DNA from: Bacteroidales bacterium
GTDB taxonomy: Bacteria > Bacteroidota > Bacteroidia > Bacteroidales > CAIWKO01
Direction: 5' to 3'
DNA: 34,009 bases
NCBI GenBank assembly: GCA_023228145.1
Contig: JALOBU010000033.1
Span: 1-34,009, forward strand
Below are positions 17,064 through 25,900 of this stretch, piece by piece (position 1 is the first letter of the stretch; each line of letters begins with the position of its first letter). Made by a program: the position numbers and the translations under genes. Under the pieces are notes generated by a model that ran no database searches, was not told the DNA's origin, and saw only the letters and a list, made by a program, of their open reading frames with translations.

Positions 17064-19484
17064 ATGATTGAGAAAAAAACTGCAATTTTTTCAACATGGA
17101 AGTTACGTATTGTACTGGTGGGAGTGTTACTTATTACCGGACTGATATATTTGCAGACATCAAAGTTTTCATTTGTTTACTGGGATGATGACCAAAATAT
17201 TAAGACAGAAACATCATATTCGGTTTTCAGCTCCGAAAACTTTTTACATCACTATAAAACTTCAAGATATAAAGCTCTTGCCATATGGAGTTTTATTATT
17301 GACAATGCCGTATTCGGTAAAAAACCCGGATGGTATCATCTTCATAATGTGTTGCTGCATCTTGTGAATATTTTGTTATTATATTTTCTTATGCAGCGAA
17401 TCACAAAAAAAGAAACGGTAGCGCTTATAACGGCTACACTTTTTGCAGTACACCCGGCTTTTATTGAACCTGTGGCTTGGGTTACCGGGCGCAAAGACCT
17501 GCTGTTTGTTTTGTTCTTACTGCTTTCGGTTATTACTTACCGGAATTATTTGCTGAAAAAGCAGCCATGGATATGGTTACTGCTTGTTATTATTTTTACC
17601 TACCTTGCCAGCCTCGCTAAAATACAGGCTTTTGTGTTGCCAATGCTGTTTTTAGGTTTCGACTGGTTTTACAAAAGAAAATTTTCGGTCTTACTGATTA
17701 TTGAAAAACTATTGCTGGTGTTGCTCATGTATGATAAATGGAAGCTCTCTTTGCTAATAGTATTGATAGTGTTGTTGATTTTTATTTTCAATATATTCAT
17801 AAAACCAAAAAAGTCCCGTTTCATTACTGCCTCATTCTGGTATCTTGTAATAATGACTGTGCTGGTGGTGGGCTTTACTGCTTTTTATTTCAGTGTTAAT
17901 CATTATGCACAAAGGATTGTTTTTACAATACCTGTAGTTTTTTTGCTGGTTTTTACCGGTGTTTTTATGCTACTTATTATGAAAAAGAATGAGTTTCTTT
18001 TATCAAAAACACTTTTTACCCGTGTACTTAAACCAGCAATTGTACTTATACCGCTTATAATTTTTTTTACTGAGTTAATCATTATACATTTTTCCAATAT
18101 AGGATTTCTGAATAATATTTATATAGTATTTAAGACAGTGATGCCTATGAATTTTGATTACCTGCGTTTTTGGGAAACACAGTCTGTGGATTATAATTCT
18201 TATACTTTTGCTGAGCGCCTGATACTTTTCCCCAATACATTGCTTTTTTATATCGGCAGATTCTTTTTGGCTATCCCCCTGAATCCTATGGTTGCGTATC
18301 CTGCACATACTGCAGGTGGCGGGCTGGAAACAGCCTTGATTTTAAAGGCCTTGCTTGTGTACGTTTTTCTTTTAGTTTCCGCTTTTATCATCTACAAATA
18401 TTTCAGAAAAAGCCGCTTGGCACTTCTGGGTTTGATATGGTTCACTGTATGTATCAGCATTGTGTTGCAGTTAATTTCTATTGAAGGGCGTATACTTGCC
18501 GCCGACAGGTACGCTTATCCTTCATACATTGGCCTGTTTCTTGTTACAGCCCTTGCTGCCGACAAACTACTACAGCGGTTCCGGCCTCTCTATGTGTGGA
18601 CGACACTGGTTGCGCTAATTCTATCAATGAGTATACTGACCTATCTGAAGTGTGATACTTGGAAAAACTCGGTAACACTTTGGCAAGAAGCTTTAGATAA
18701 AGACCCTAAAAACCATTATGCCTGGTTCAGCCTTGGTTATTCGGTATATTTTGAAAATAATAAACCCAAAGAAGCTTTGAAATATTTTGACAAAGCTATC
18801 AGTTTATATACTGAAAACTTTCATTATTTCAACAACCGGGGCAGGATAAGGTTTGCTATTCAGGATTTTCAGGGCGCTATGGATGATTTCAATGAAGCCA
18901 TTAAAATGAACAGCCTTAACTGGGGCTCTTATTATAACAGGGGAGTGCTTCTCATGGAATATGCAGATTTTAAAGGCGCTGCTGAAGATTTCAGAAAAGC
19001 AAAGGAAATTTTTCCGGAATTCACCCTGTCAGATAGCAGCCTGAAAAAAGCCATGCAAATGGTACGACTTGACAGCATTTTAAATAGCGGGGGCAAAATA
19101 AATGAATCTGATACGGAAGCAATGAAACGTTTTATCAGGGGCACCGGGAGAAAATTCGGCGAACACGGTATGTATGAAAAAGCTGTGGTATACCTTGAAA
19201 AAGGAATAGAAATATTTCCTGAAGAACCAAGCTTTTATGAATATTTAGCTGTAACATATAACATTCAACACAATTATCCCCTGTCACTTGAATCGTATAA
19301 CAGGGGGCTGAAACGCATACCTGGCAACCCAGCCCTGCTTTTTGCCCGCGGAAATTTTTACCAGATGACCGGCGAAAGTGCTAAGGCCTGTGCCGACTGG
19401 CAACTGTCGGCACAAGGTGGCAATATGAATGCCCGTAGCATGGTTCAGCAGCATTGCGGATTCTCTCTGATGAAACCGCAGTAA
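17064..19484 (+). CDS. TMTC-like GT-C membrane glycosyltransferase candidate with TPR repeats (second paralogue)
   Basis: About 806 residues from the ATG chosen here (MIEKKTAIFSTWK). The frame also opens ten codons earlier at a TTG (17034), but TTG starts are uncommon and the ATG fits the promoter spacing. The first membrane helix is followed by FVYWDDDQNI, the acidic loop expected for GT-C enzymes. HNVLLHLVNILLLY and AVHPAFIEPVAWVTGRKDLL are close matches to TMTC-type motifs and to the 13664 paralogue. The membrane region is longer than in the paralogue (about 12 or more helices, up to about residue 525). TPR repeats fill the remainder, for example GAMDDFNEAIKMNSLNWG and YYNRGVLLMEYADFKGAAED. 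A role in glycosylating exported proteins is plausible by family analogy, but no substrate can be read from the sequence. Confidence 0.78.
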   Translation: MIEKKTAIFSTWKLRIVLVGVLLITGLIYLQTSKFSFVYWDDDQNIKTETSYSVFSSENFLHHYKTSRYKALAIWSFIIDNAVFGKKPGWYHLHNVLLHLVNILLLYFLMQRITKKETVALITATLFAVHPAFIEPVAWVTGRKDLLFVLFLLLSVITYRNYLLKKQPWIWLLLVIIFTYLASLAKIQAFVLPMLFLGFDWFYKRKFSVLLIIEKLLLVLLMYDKWKLSLLIVLIVLLIFIFNIFIKPKKSRFITASFWYLVIMTVLVVGFTAFYFSVNHYAQRIVFTIPVVFLLVFTGVFMLLIMKKNEFLLSKTLFTRVLKPAIVLIPLIIFFTELIIIHFSNIGFLNNIYIVFKTVMPMNFDYLRFWETQSVDYNSYTFAERLILFPNTLLFYIGRFFLAIPLNPMVAYPAHTAGGGLETALILKALLVYVFLLVSAFIIYKYFRKSRLALLGLIWFTVCISIVLQLISIEGRILAADRYAYPSYIGLFLVTALAADKLLQRFRPLYVWTTLVALILSMSILTYLKCDTWKNSVTLWQEALDKDPKNHYAWFSLGYSVYFENNKPKEALKYFDKAISLYTENFHYFNNRGRIRFAIQDFQGAMDDFNEAIKMNSLNWGSYYNRGVLLMEYADFKGAAEDFRKAKEIFPEFTLSDSSLKKAMQMVRLDSILNSGGKINESDTEAMKRFIRGTGRKFGEHGMYEKAVVYLEKGIEIFPEEPSFYEYLAVTYNIQHNYPLSLESYNRGLKRIPGNPALLFARGNFYQMTGESAKACADWQLSAQGGNMNARSMVQQHCGFSLMKPQ

Positions 19485-19614
19485 TAAAAACTCCGGGCAG
19501 ATTGAGCCCTTGTTCTGGATAAAGTTTATTATTATAAAGTTTCAAAGAGCAACGATTCTAAGTCGTCAGGGTATTTTTTAATCGTTTTGCTCACATTTCA
19601 TATAAATATTAAGC
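19485..19614. other. Short non-coding gap after the second GT-C/TPR gene
   Basis: About 130 bases with no gene. GGGC-agattga-GCCC at about 19495-19509 could form a four-pair stem but is not followed by a T-run, so it is not called as a terminator. Confidence 0.5.
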
Positions 19615-19862
19615 AATGGTATTATTACCTTTGAACAACTATTCAGCCTGAATTTTGTCCATTAAACCTAAAAAAACTTACTGATGAAAAATTTTTTGAC
19701 GATAAAATAATAACTGAAATCAAACTATATAACGGATTCTATCCTGCAGAAAATTATCATCAGGATTATTATAAAAACAATCCATCAAAAGGATATTGTG
19801 TGGCTGTAATCAATCCCAAATTGGTAAAAATCCGCAACTTCTATTCAAAATTCCTTAAGTAG
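19615..19862 (+). pseudogene. msrA: msrA relic (peptide methionine sulfoxide reductase A), internally deleted
   Basis: Two pieces of an MsrA-like protein remain. The first (19615-19665) reads NGIITFEQLFSLNFVH then stop, matching the MsrA region usually written ITFEQLLxxFFxxHDPT. The second, in another frame (19677-19862), reads LTDEKFFDDKIITEIKLYNG and then ENYHQDYYKNNPSKGYC to the stop. It matches the conserved MsrA C-terminus (xFYPAEDYHQDYYxxNPxxGYC). The segment that should lie between them, including HDPTxxNRQGxDxGTQYRS, is missing. The catalytic GCFW N-terminus is also absent, so the remnant cannot encode an active reductase. It ends nine bases before the convergent gcvP stop. Confidence 0.72.
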
Positions 19863-19871
19863 GAAGGCGGT

Positions 19872-22754
19872 TTATTCAGCTTTATTATAGCTTTCAACAG
19901 GTTCACAGGCGCACACAAGGTTTCTGTCGCCGTAAGCATCATCAATACGGGTTACGGTAGGCCAGTACTTGTCATTATCTGACCATGGCATCGGGAAAGC
20001 TGCTTGTTTTCTGCTGTAGGGGAGGTCCCAGGTGTCTGAAGCAAGCATCTGAGCTGTATGTGGCGCTTTTTTAATGATGTTGATATTTCTGTCGGCTTTG
20101 TCTTCTTCAATTTCGTGAATCTCTTTTCTAATGGCAACCATAGCTTCAATAAAACGATTCAACTCATAAAATGGTTCACTTTCTGTGGGCTCCACCATCA
20201 GTGTCCCATGAACAGGAAAAGCAACTGTTGGAGCGTGAAAGCCGTAATCCATAAGCCGTTTGGCAATATCTATTGCTCCGATACCGGTTTTATGGTCAAT
20301 TTCGTTGCAATCGAGTATCATTTCATGAGCCACCCTGTTTTTTGAACCGGTATAAAGTATTGGGTAATATTTTTCAAGGCGGGACTTCATATAATTTGCA
20401 TTCAGTATAGCCATTTTTGTTGCTTCCGTCAGGCCATTGCCGCCCATTAATTTAATGTATGCATAAGAAATAGTGAGTACTAAAGCGCTTCCAAAAGGTG
20501 CCGAAGCCACAGCTGTTATTCCATTTTTATTATCTGAAGAAGGGCTGAAAATATGCACAGGCAGAAACTCAACAAGATGTTTTGCAACACCGATTGGGCC
20601 AACTCCCGGGCCGCCTCCTCCATGAGGAATAGCAAAAGTTTTATGCAGGTTAAGGTGGCAGACGTCAGCACCGATTTGTGCAGGGCTGGTAAACCCGACC
20701 TGTGCGTTCATGTTAGCGCCGTCCATATACACCTGCCCGCCATTTTTATGAATAATGTCAACAATTTCCAAAATATTTTCTTCAAAAACGCCATGGGTTG
20801 AGGGATATGTTACCATCAGGGACGAAAGAGAATTTTTGTATTGCTCTGCTTTTTCGCGCAAATCTTCGGTGTCAATATTTCCATGTGCATCGCATTTTAC
20901 CACAACAACTTTCATTCCTGCCATCACGGCGCTGGCGGGGTTGGTTCCATGTGCCGAAGCAGGTATCAGTACAACGTCCCGATGGCTTTGACCAATACTT
21001 TCCTGATATTTACGAATAACCATCAGACCTGCATATTCTCCGGCTGCCCCGGAATTCGGTTGAAAAGAAATAGCGGAAAATCCGGTAATTTCACAAAATG
21101 CTTTTTCCAATTCTTGTATCATAAAATGGTAACCTTCTGCCTGTTCTTCAGGGACAAAGGGGTGAATATTTCCAAACTCAGGCCAGCTAAGTGCAAACAT
21201 TTCGGTTCCGGCATTGAGTTTCATGGTGCAGGAACCCAGAGGTATCATGGCACGGTTGAGGGAGAGGTCTTTTACTTCAAGTTTTTTAATGTAACGCATC
21301 ATTTCTGTCTCTGAATGATATGTGTTGAAAACAGCATGTTTCAGAAATGCTGAAGTTCTTTTTAATGCTTGAGGAATACAAGATTGTGTGCTTGTGATAG
21401 AAGTAACAGGATGGAAAGAATGCCCGGCGGCTTTGGCAAATATTGAAAATAAAAGATTTATATCGCCAAGGCTAGTGGTTTCATCCAAAGAAATACCGAT
21501 GTGATTATCATCAATATAGCGCAGATTGATTTTTTGCTCAAGTACTAGTTTCCTCAGGTCTGCTATTTTCACATTATCTGGCAGGGCAACTTTTAAAGTA
21601 TCGAAGAAGAATTCATTTTCTTGTTTGAACCCGTACTTTGGAAGTTCTGTATTTAGTATGTTTGCGAGGGTATTAATATGAGCAGCAATTTCCTTAAGAC
21701 CTTCGGGCCCGTGGTAAACAGCATACATTCCCGACATAATGGCCAGTAGGGCTTGTGCTGTGCAAATGTTGGATGTGGCTCTTTCGCGTTTTATATGTTG
21801 TTCGCGTGTTTGCAAAGCCATGCGCAATGCACGATTACCGTTGGCATCTAATGATATCCCTATGATACGTCCCGGAATATTGCGTTTGAATTTCTCACTT
21901 ACTGCAAAGTATCCGGCATGTGGACCGCCAAATCCCATTGGCAATCCAAATCGCTGAGTGGAACCCAGAACAACATCGGCACCCCATTCGCCGGGAGGTG
22001 TAAGCAAGGTAAGCGATAATAAGTCAGCAGCCACTGCAACAGAAATGTCTGCATTATGAGCTTTCTCAACAAATTCCGTATAATGGTTAATTTTTCCGTT
22101 AGAGGTAGGGTATTGAAGCAAAGCTCCGAAATATGTTTTATTTAAGTCAATTTCATTATGGTTCCCAATCACCACTTCAATTCCCAGCGGCTTTGAACGG
22201 GTGATAATCACTTCGATGGTTTGAGGAAAAACACATCGGGAAACAAAAAATTTATTGACATTATTTTTAATCTGTTCCCGGCTGCGAGAATTAAAGAACA
22301 TAAGCATAGCTTCTGCTGCTGCTGTTCCTTCATCAAGCAGTGAAGCGTTGGCAATTGGCATGGCTGTCAGGTCCGATATTACAGTCTGGAAGTTAAGCAA
22401 AGCTTCCAAACGTCCCTGCGAAATCTCAGCCTGATAAGGAGTGTATGAAGTGTACCAGCCGGGATTTTCCAAAATATTACGAATAATAACTCCCGGAGTA
22501 ATTGTGCCATAATAACCCATTCCAATATAGCTTTTATAATTTTTGTTTCTGGATGCGATTTCTTTTATATGATTCAAAAACTCATATTCATTGATACCTA
22601 TAGGTAAATTCAATGGTTTTGGTAAACGAATTGGTTTTGGTATTGTCTGGTCAATAAGTTCATCTATAGAAGCAACACCTATAACTTCAAGCATTTGCTT
22701 TATTTCCCTTCCTCTGGGGCCGTTGTGGCGGTTAACAAAATTATTAGTAATCAT
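19872..22754 (-). CDS. gcvP: Glycine dehydrogenase (decarboxylating), glycine cleavage system P protein
   Basis: A 960-residue, full-length single-chain P protein. It decarboxylates glycine with pyridoxal phosphate and passes the aminomethyl group to the lipoyl arm of the H protein, in the cytoplasm. The N-terminus has the family motif NRHNGPRG, and the N-terminal half carries YTPYQAEISQGRLEALLNFQ. The PLP-binding lysine is Lys705 within NLHKTFAIPHGGGGPGVGP, close to the position known in the E. coli enzyme. Other conserved stretches include IPLGSCTMKLN, PNSGAAGEYAGL, SAHGTNPASAVMAG and ANMNAQVG. The genes gcvT and gcvH are not in the window, so the gene stands alone here, as is common in Bacteroidota. 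No glycine riboswitch fold was recognised in the short leader. ATG at 22754 is supported by the motif ten residues later. Confidence 0.97.
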   Translation of the reverse strand: MITNNFVNRHNGPRGREIKQMLEVIGVASIDELIDQTIPKPIRLPKPLNLPIGINEYEFLNHIKEIASRNKNYKSYIGMGYYGTITPGVIIRNILENPGWYTSYTPYQAEISQGRLEALLNFQTVISDLTAMPIANASLLDEGTAAAEAMLMFFNSRSREQIKNNVNKFFVSRCVFPQTIEVIITRSKPLGIEVVIGNHNEIDLNKTYFGALLQYPTSNGKINHYTEFVEKAHNADISVAVAADLLSLTLLTPPGEWGADVVLGSTQRFGLPMGFGGPHAGYFAVSEKFKRNIPGRIIGISLDANGNRALRMALQTREQHIKRERATSNICTAQALLAIMSGMYAVYHGPEGLKEIAAHINTLANILNTELPKYGFKQENEFFFDTLKVALPDNVKIADLRKLVLEQKINLRYIDDNHIGISLDETTSLGDINLLFSIFAKAAGHSFHPVTSITSTQSCIPQALKRTSAFLKHAVFNTYHSETEMMRYIKKLEVKDLSLNRAMIPLGSCTMKLNAGTEMFALSWPEFGNIHPFVPEEQAEGYHFMIQELEKAFCEITGFSAISFQPNSGAAGEYAGLMVIRKYQESIGQSHRDVVLIPASAHGTNPASAVMAGMKVVVVKCDAHGNIDTEDLREKAEQYKNSLSSLMVTYPSTHGVFEENILEIVDIIHKNGGQVYMDGANMNAQVGFTSPAQIGADVCHLNLHKTFAIPHGGGGPGVGPIGVAKHLVEFLPVHIFSPSSDNKNGITAVASAPFGSALVLTISYAYIKLMGGNGLTEATKMAILNANYMKSRLEKYYPILYTGSKNRVAHEMILDCNEIDHKTGIGAIDIAKRLMDYGFHAPTVAFPVHGTLMVEPTESEPFYELNRFIEAMVAIRKEIHEIEEDKADRNINIIKKAPHTAQMLASDTWDLPYSRKQAAFPMPWSDNDKYWPTVTRIDDAYGDRNLVCACEPVESYNKAE

Positions 22755-22796
22755 GTTTTGAAATATTTAGTAAAAAAATTTATGATTTTCAGTTTG

Positions 22797-22804
22797 CAAA
22801 GATA
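22797..22804 (-). promoter_or_regulatory. Putative -7 element (TATCTTTG) for gcvP
   Basis: The minus strand reads TATCTTTG, an exact TAnnTTTG match about 43 bases upstream of the gcvP ATG and identical to the octamer ahead of the HYR adhesin. No convincing -33 TTTG was found at the expected distance. Confidence 0.48.
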
Positions 22805-22947
22805 GCATTATGGTAAAGAATAAAATAATGTCAAGAAAAATTTTAAAATACAACTGGAGACACTAGTGGAAAATATCTAAAAAAAACTAAAAAAAACTTG
22901 CTTTTCGTCATTATTTTTATTAATTTTATATCATAATTTTAATTACA

Positions 22948-22955
22948 TAGATTTT
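22948..22955 (+). promoter_or_regulatory. Weak -7-like element upstream of the 2739-residue adhesin
   Basis: TAGATTTT fits seven of eight positions implied by TAnnTTTG and lies 39 bases ahead of the ATG at 22995. It is the best candidate found on this strand between 22755 and 22994, but the surrounding T-rich DNA makes chance matches likely. Confidence 0.22.
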
Positions 22956-22994
22956 TTTGCACTTAATGATATTGCGTTTTTGTAATAAGTTTAA

Positions 22995-25900
22995 ATGAAT
23001 AAAATTTATAAAATACAATTTGCTTCATTTAATTCTTTTTTTAGACATATAAAATATGTAAAAAAAGTTATTGCTTTTTTATCAATTACGTTCTTTGTGT
23101 CATATATCACCGTATGGGGACAGACAACTTCAACGAGAAATGCAGGAACCGGTACTAACGTTGCAGATACAGGTTCAGTTGCTTGGGTTAACCCAGACAA
23201 TGTAATTTCTAATAACAATCTTTATTCAACAATTGCTCTTAATAATCAAACCAGCAATTCTCTCCAAGCTACAAATTATGGGTTTACTATACCTTTCAAT
23301 GCCATTATTACCGGGATAAGGGTTACCATTGGACGTTATCAAAGCGCTGTTGGGAGCGGTAATGATATTCATGATATTGAAGTAATGTTATTGAAGGGAG
23401 GCAGCACCGTTGGTAACAATTATGCCCTTGCAGCCGAATGGCCAACAGCAGAGGGCACTGTAAATTATGGGTCACAAACTGATATTTGGGGCACTACCTG
23501 GACACCTGCGCAGATTAATGCTGCAGATTTTGGTGTTTCACTTGTTGCAAACAGTACCAATAACAGAACCGGAAGGGTTGATTATATGCTTATTGCTGTT
23601 ACCTATGTTTTACCCAATACATTTGCCTCTTTTTCATTGACCGCTAACGGTACATTTTCAGTTCCCTCAAATGTTAGCTGCATAAAGGTGGAAGCCTGGG
23701 GTGGCGGCGGAGCTGGTGGCGCTGCTAGGGGTAACCCATCAGCAGGTGGTGGCGGCGGTGGCGGCGGTTATGCAAGCAGTATATTAACAGGCTTGGATAA
23801 CTCCTATCCGGTTACGGTAGGAGCAGCAAAAGCAGGGACTTCCACTAGTGTTATAAATAATGGGAATCCATCTTATTTTGGTCTGTTGGCCAGTCCGCAA
23901 GTTTATGCTTCTGGTGGTTCCGGAGGCGTTTATGCTACAGCTAACTACTCAAACGGTGCTGGTGGCTCAGGAGGTACGGACAACATCGGTTCAACTATCT
24001 ATAATGGCGGTGACGGTGCCGCGGGGATATATACACCCACTTCCACTCCGGGTGGGGCAGGCGGAGGTGGTGCCGGTTCCACAGGGCCCGGTAATTATGC
24101 TGTAGCCGGGGAAGGCGGAGCAGCAACATTAGTAAATGGCGGCATAGGAGCCGATGGTGTTGCAGCAGGAGCTACCGGAACGGCAGGCGGTGTTTATGGC
24201 GGAGGTGGTTCCGGTGGAAAAGCAAATAGTAGCACCAATAGAGCTGGCGGAGCTGGGGCGCAGGGGTTAGTAATCGTGTCGTTTATTATTCTTTCTCCTC
24301 CTCCCGAAATTATAGGAAATACTCAACCTTGTGTTGGTTCAACTGAAACTTATTCTGTAAGTAATATTGTTGGAGTTACTTATACATGGTCATTTCCTGC
24401 TGACTGGATCATAACTGGCGGACAGGGAACAAACAGTGTTACAGTTGAAGTCGGTGATATTGATGGCAATGTTCAGGTTACTCCTTTCGGATATTGCAGC
24501 GGAGAACCTGGTTTATTGGCAGTAGCTTCGGGGGTAGCCTTACAGCCAGATACAATTAATGGCCCAATTACTGTGTGTCAAAACTCTACCTGGAATTATA
24601 ATGTACCTAATATTCCCGGCGAAACATATACCTGGACAGTACCTGCAGGATCAACCATAAATTCAGGACAAGGAACAAATAGTGTAAATATTACATTTAG
24701 CACCACATCAGGAACTATTACTGTTACACCTTCAAATATCTGTGGCGTTGGCACGGCACAAACACTGGCAATTAACATACAAAACTCTGCTCCCGCAATG
24801 CCAAGCATAATTACCGGGCCTAGTTCAGCCTGCCAGGGTTCTACACAAATCTATTCCGTTGTCAACGATCCAAGTGTATCCTTGTATAACTGGTCGTTAC
24901 CCTCCGATTGGGCAATTACAGCAGGATTACATACAAACTCAATTACGGTAACAGTTGGTGCTACTTCAGGGGACATATCAGTTACTGCTACGAATACATG
25001 TGCTACAGGTAATGCTCGAACTAAGGCTGTAATATCAATAGCTACAACTCCCGACCAGCCTGTACTTGTTAATGGAGATACCGTCTTATGTTTGTTGTTC
25101 CCTGATCAATATTTCACTATAGTTGATACGTTATATTCTGACTATCAATATAACCCTCATTATCTTAACACCGTCTATACATGGTCTATTCCTGGTGATT
25201 GGTCATTACTATCGGGTCAGGGAACAAACCAGATTCATGTTGGTTTAGGAGCATCTTCAGGAAATGTTATAGTTACTCCGTCAAACAGTTGCGGAAATGG
25301 TATTCCTCTATCTCTTACCGTTACTGTTGACGATATTGTTCCGTCCCAACCTGTATCAATTACAGGGAATATAAATCCATGCGAGGCTTCAACACAGACA
25401 TACAGCGTAACCAATCAGGCAGAAGTGTATTTTAACTGGACACTTCCCTCTGACTGGACAATTGTTTCCGGACAGGGAAGCAATTCTATTGTTGTAATAA
25501 TTGGTCATACTTCAGGAACCGTTGATGTAATTGCTTCAAATGCTTGCGGTTCAGCAATGGATCAAACATTGGATGTTACGGTAAGTCCTTTACCTAATAA
25601 CCCTGGAACTATTACAGGAGACACTATTTTTTGTCAGGGAACTTCGACAACATATGGTGTAAGCTCTGTAAGTGGTGTTTCTTTTTTCTGGGAAGTTCCT
25701 ACAGGATGGATTATTACAAGCGGCCAAGGGACAAATTTAATAACAGTTACCATTGGAGCAAATTCAGGAAATGTTCAGGTTACTCCGGTAAATTCATGTG
25801 GCAGTGGTGTCCCCAGCGTTTTAAATGTTCATATAAATCCTAGCCCTGCAGCTGAAACTGGACCCGACAATAATATTTGTGTCGGTGCAAGTATTCACAT

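Noticed and set aside
19495..19509. GGGC/GCCC inverted repeat after the second GT-C/TPR gene as a terminator
   Set aside because: The stem is only four pairs and is not followed by a T-run.
22755..22994. Possible glycine riboswitch upstream of gcvP
   Set aside because: The leader is short and AT-rich, and none of the conserved aptamer helices could be recognised.
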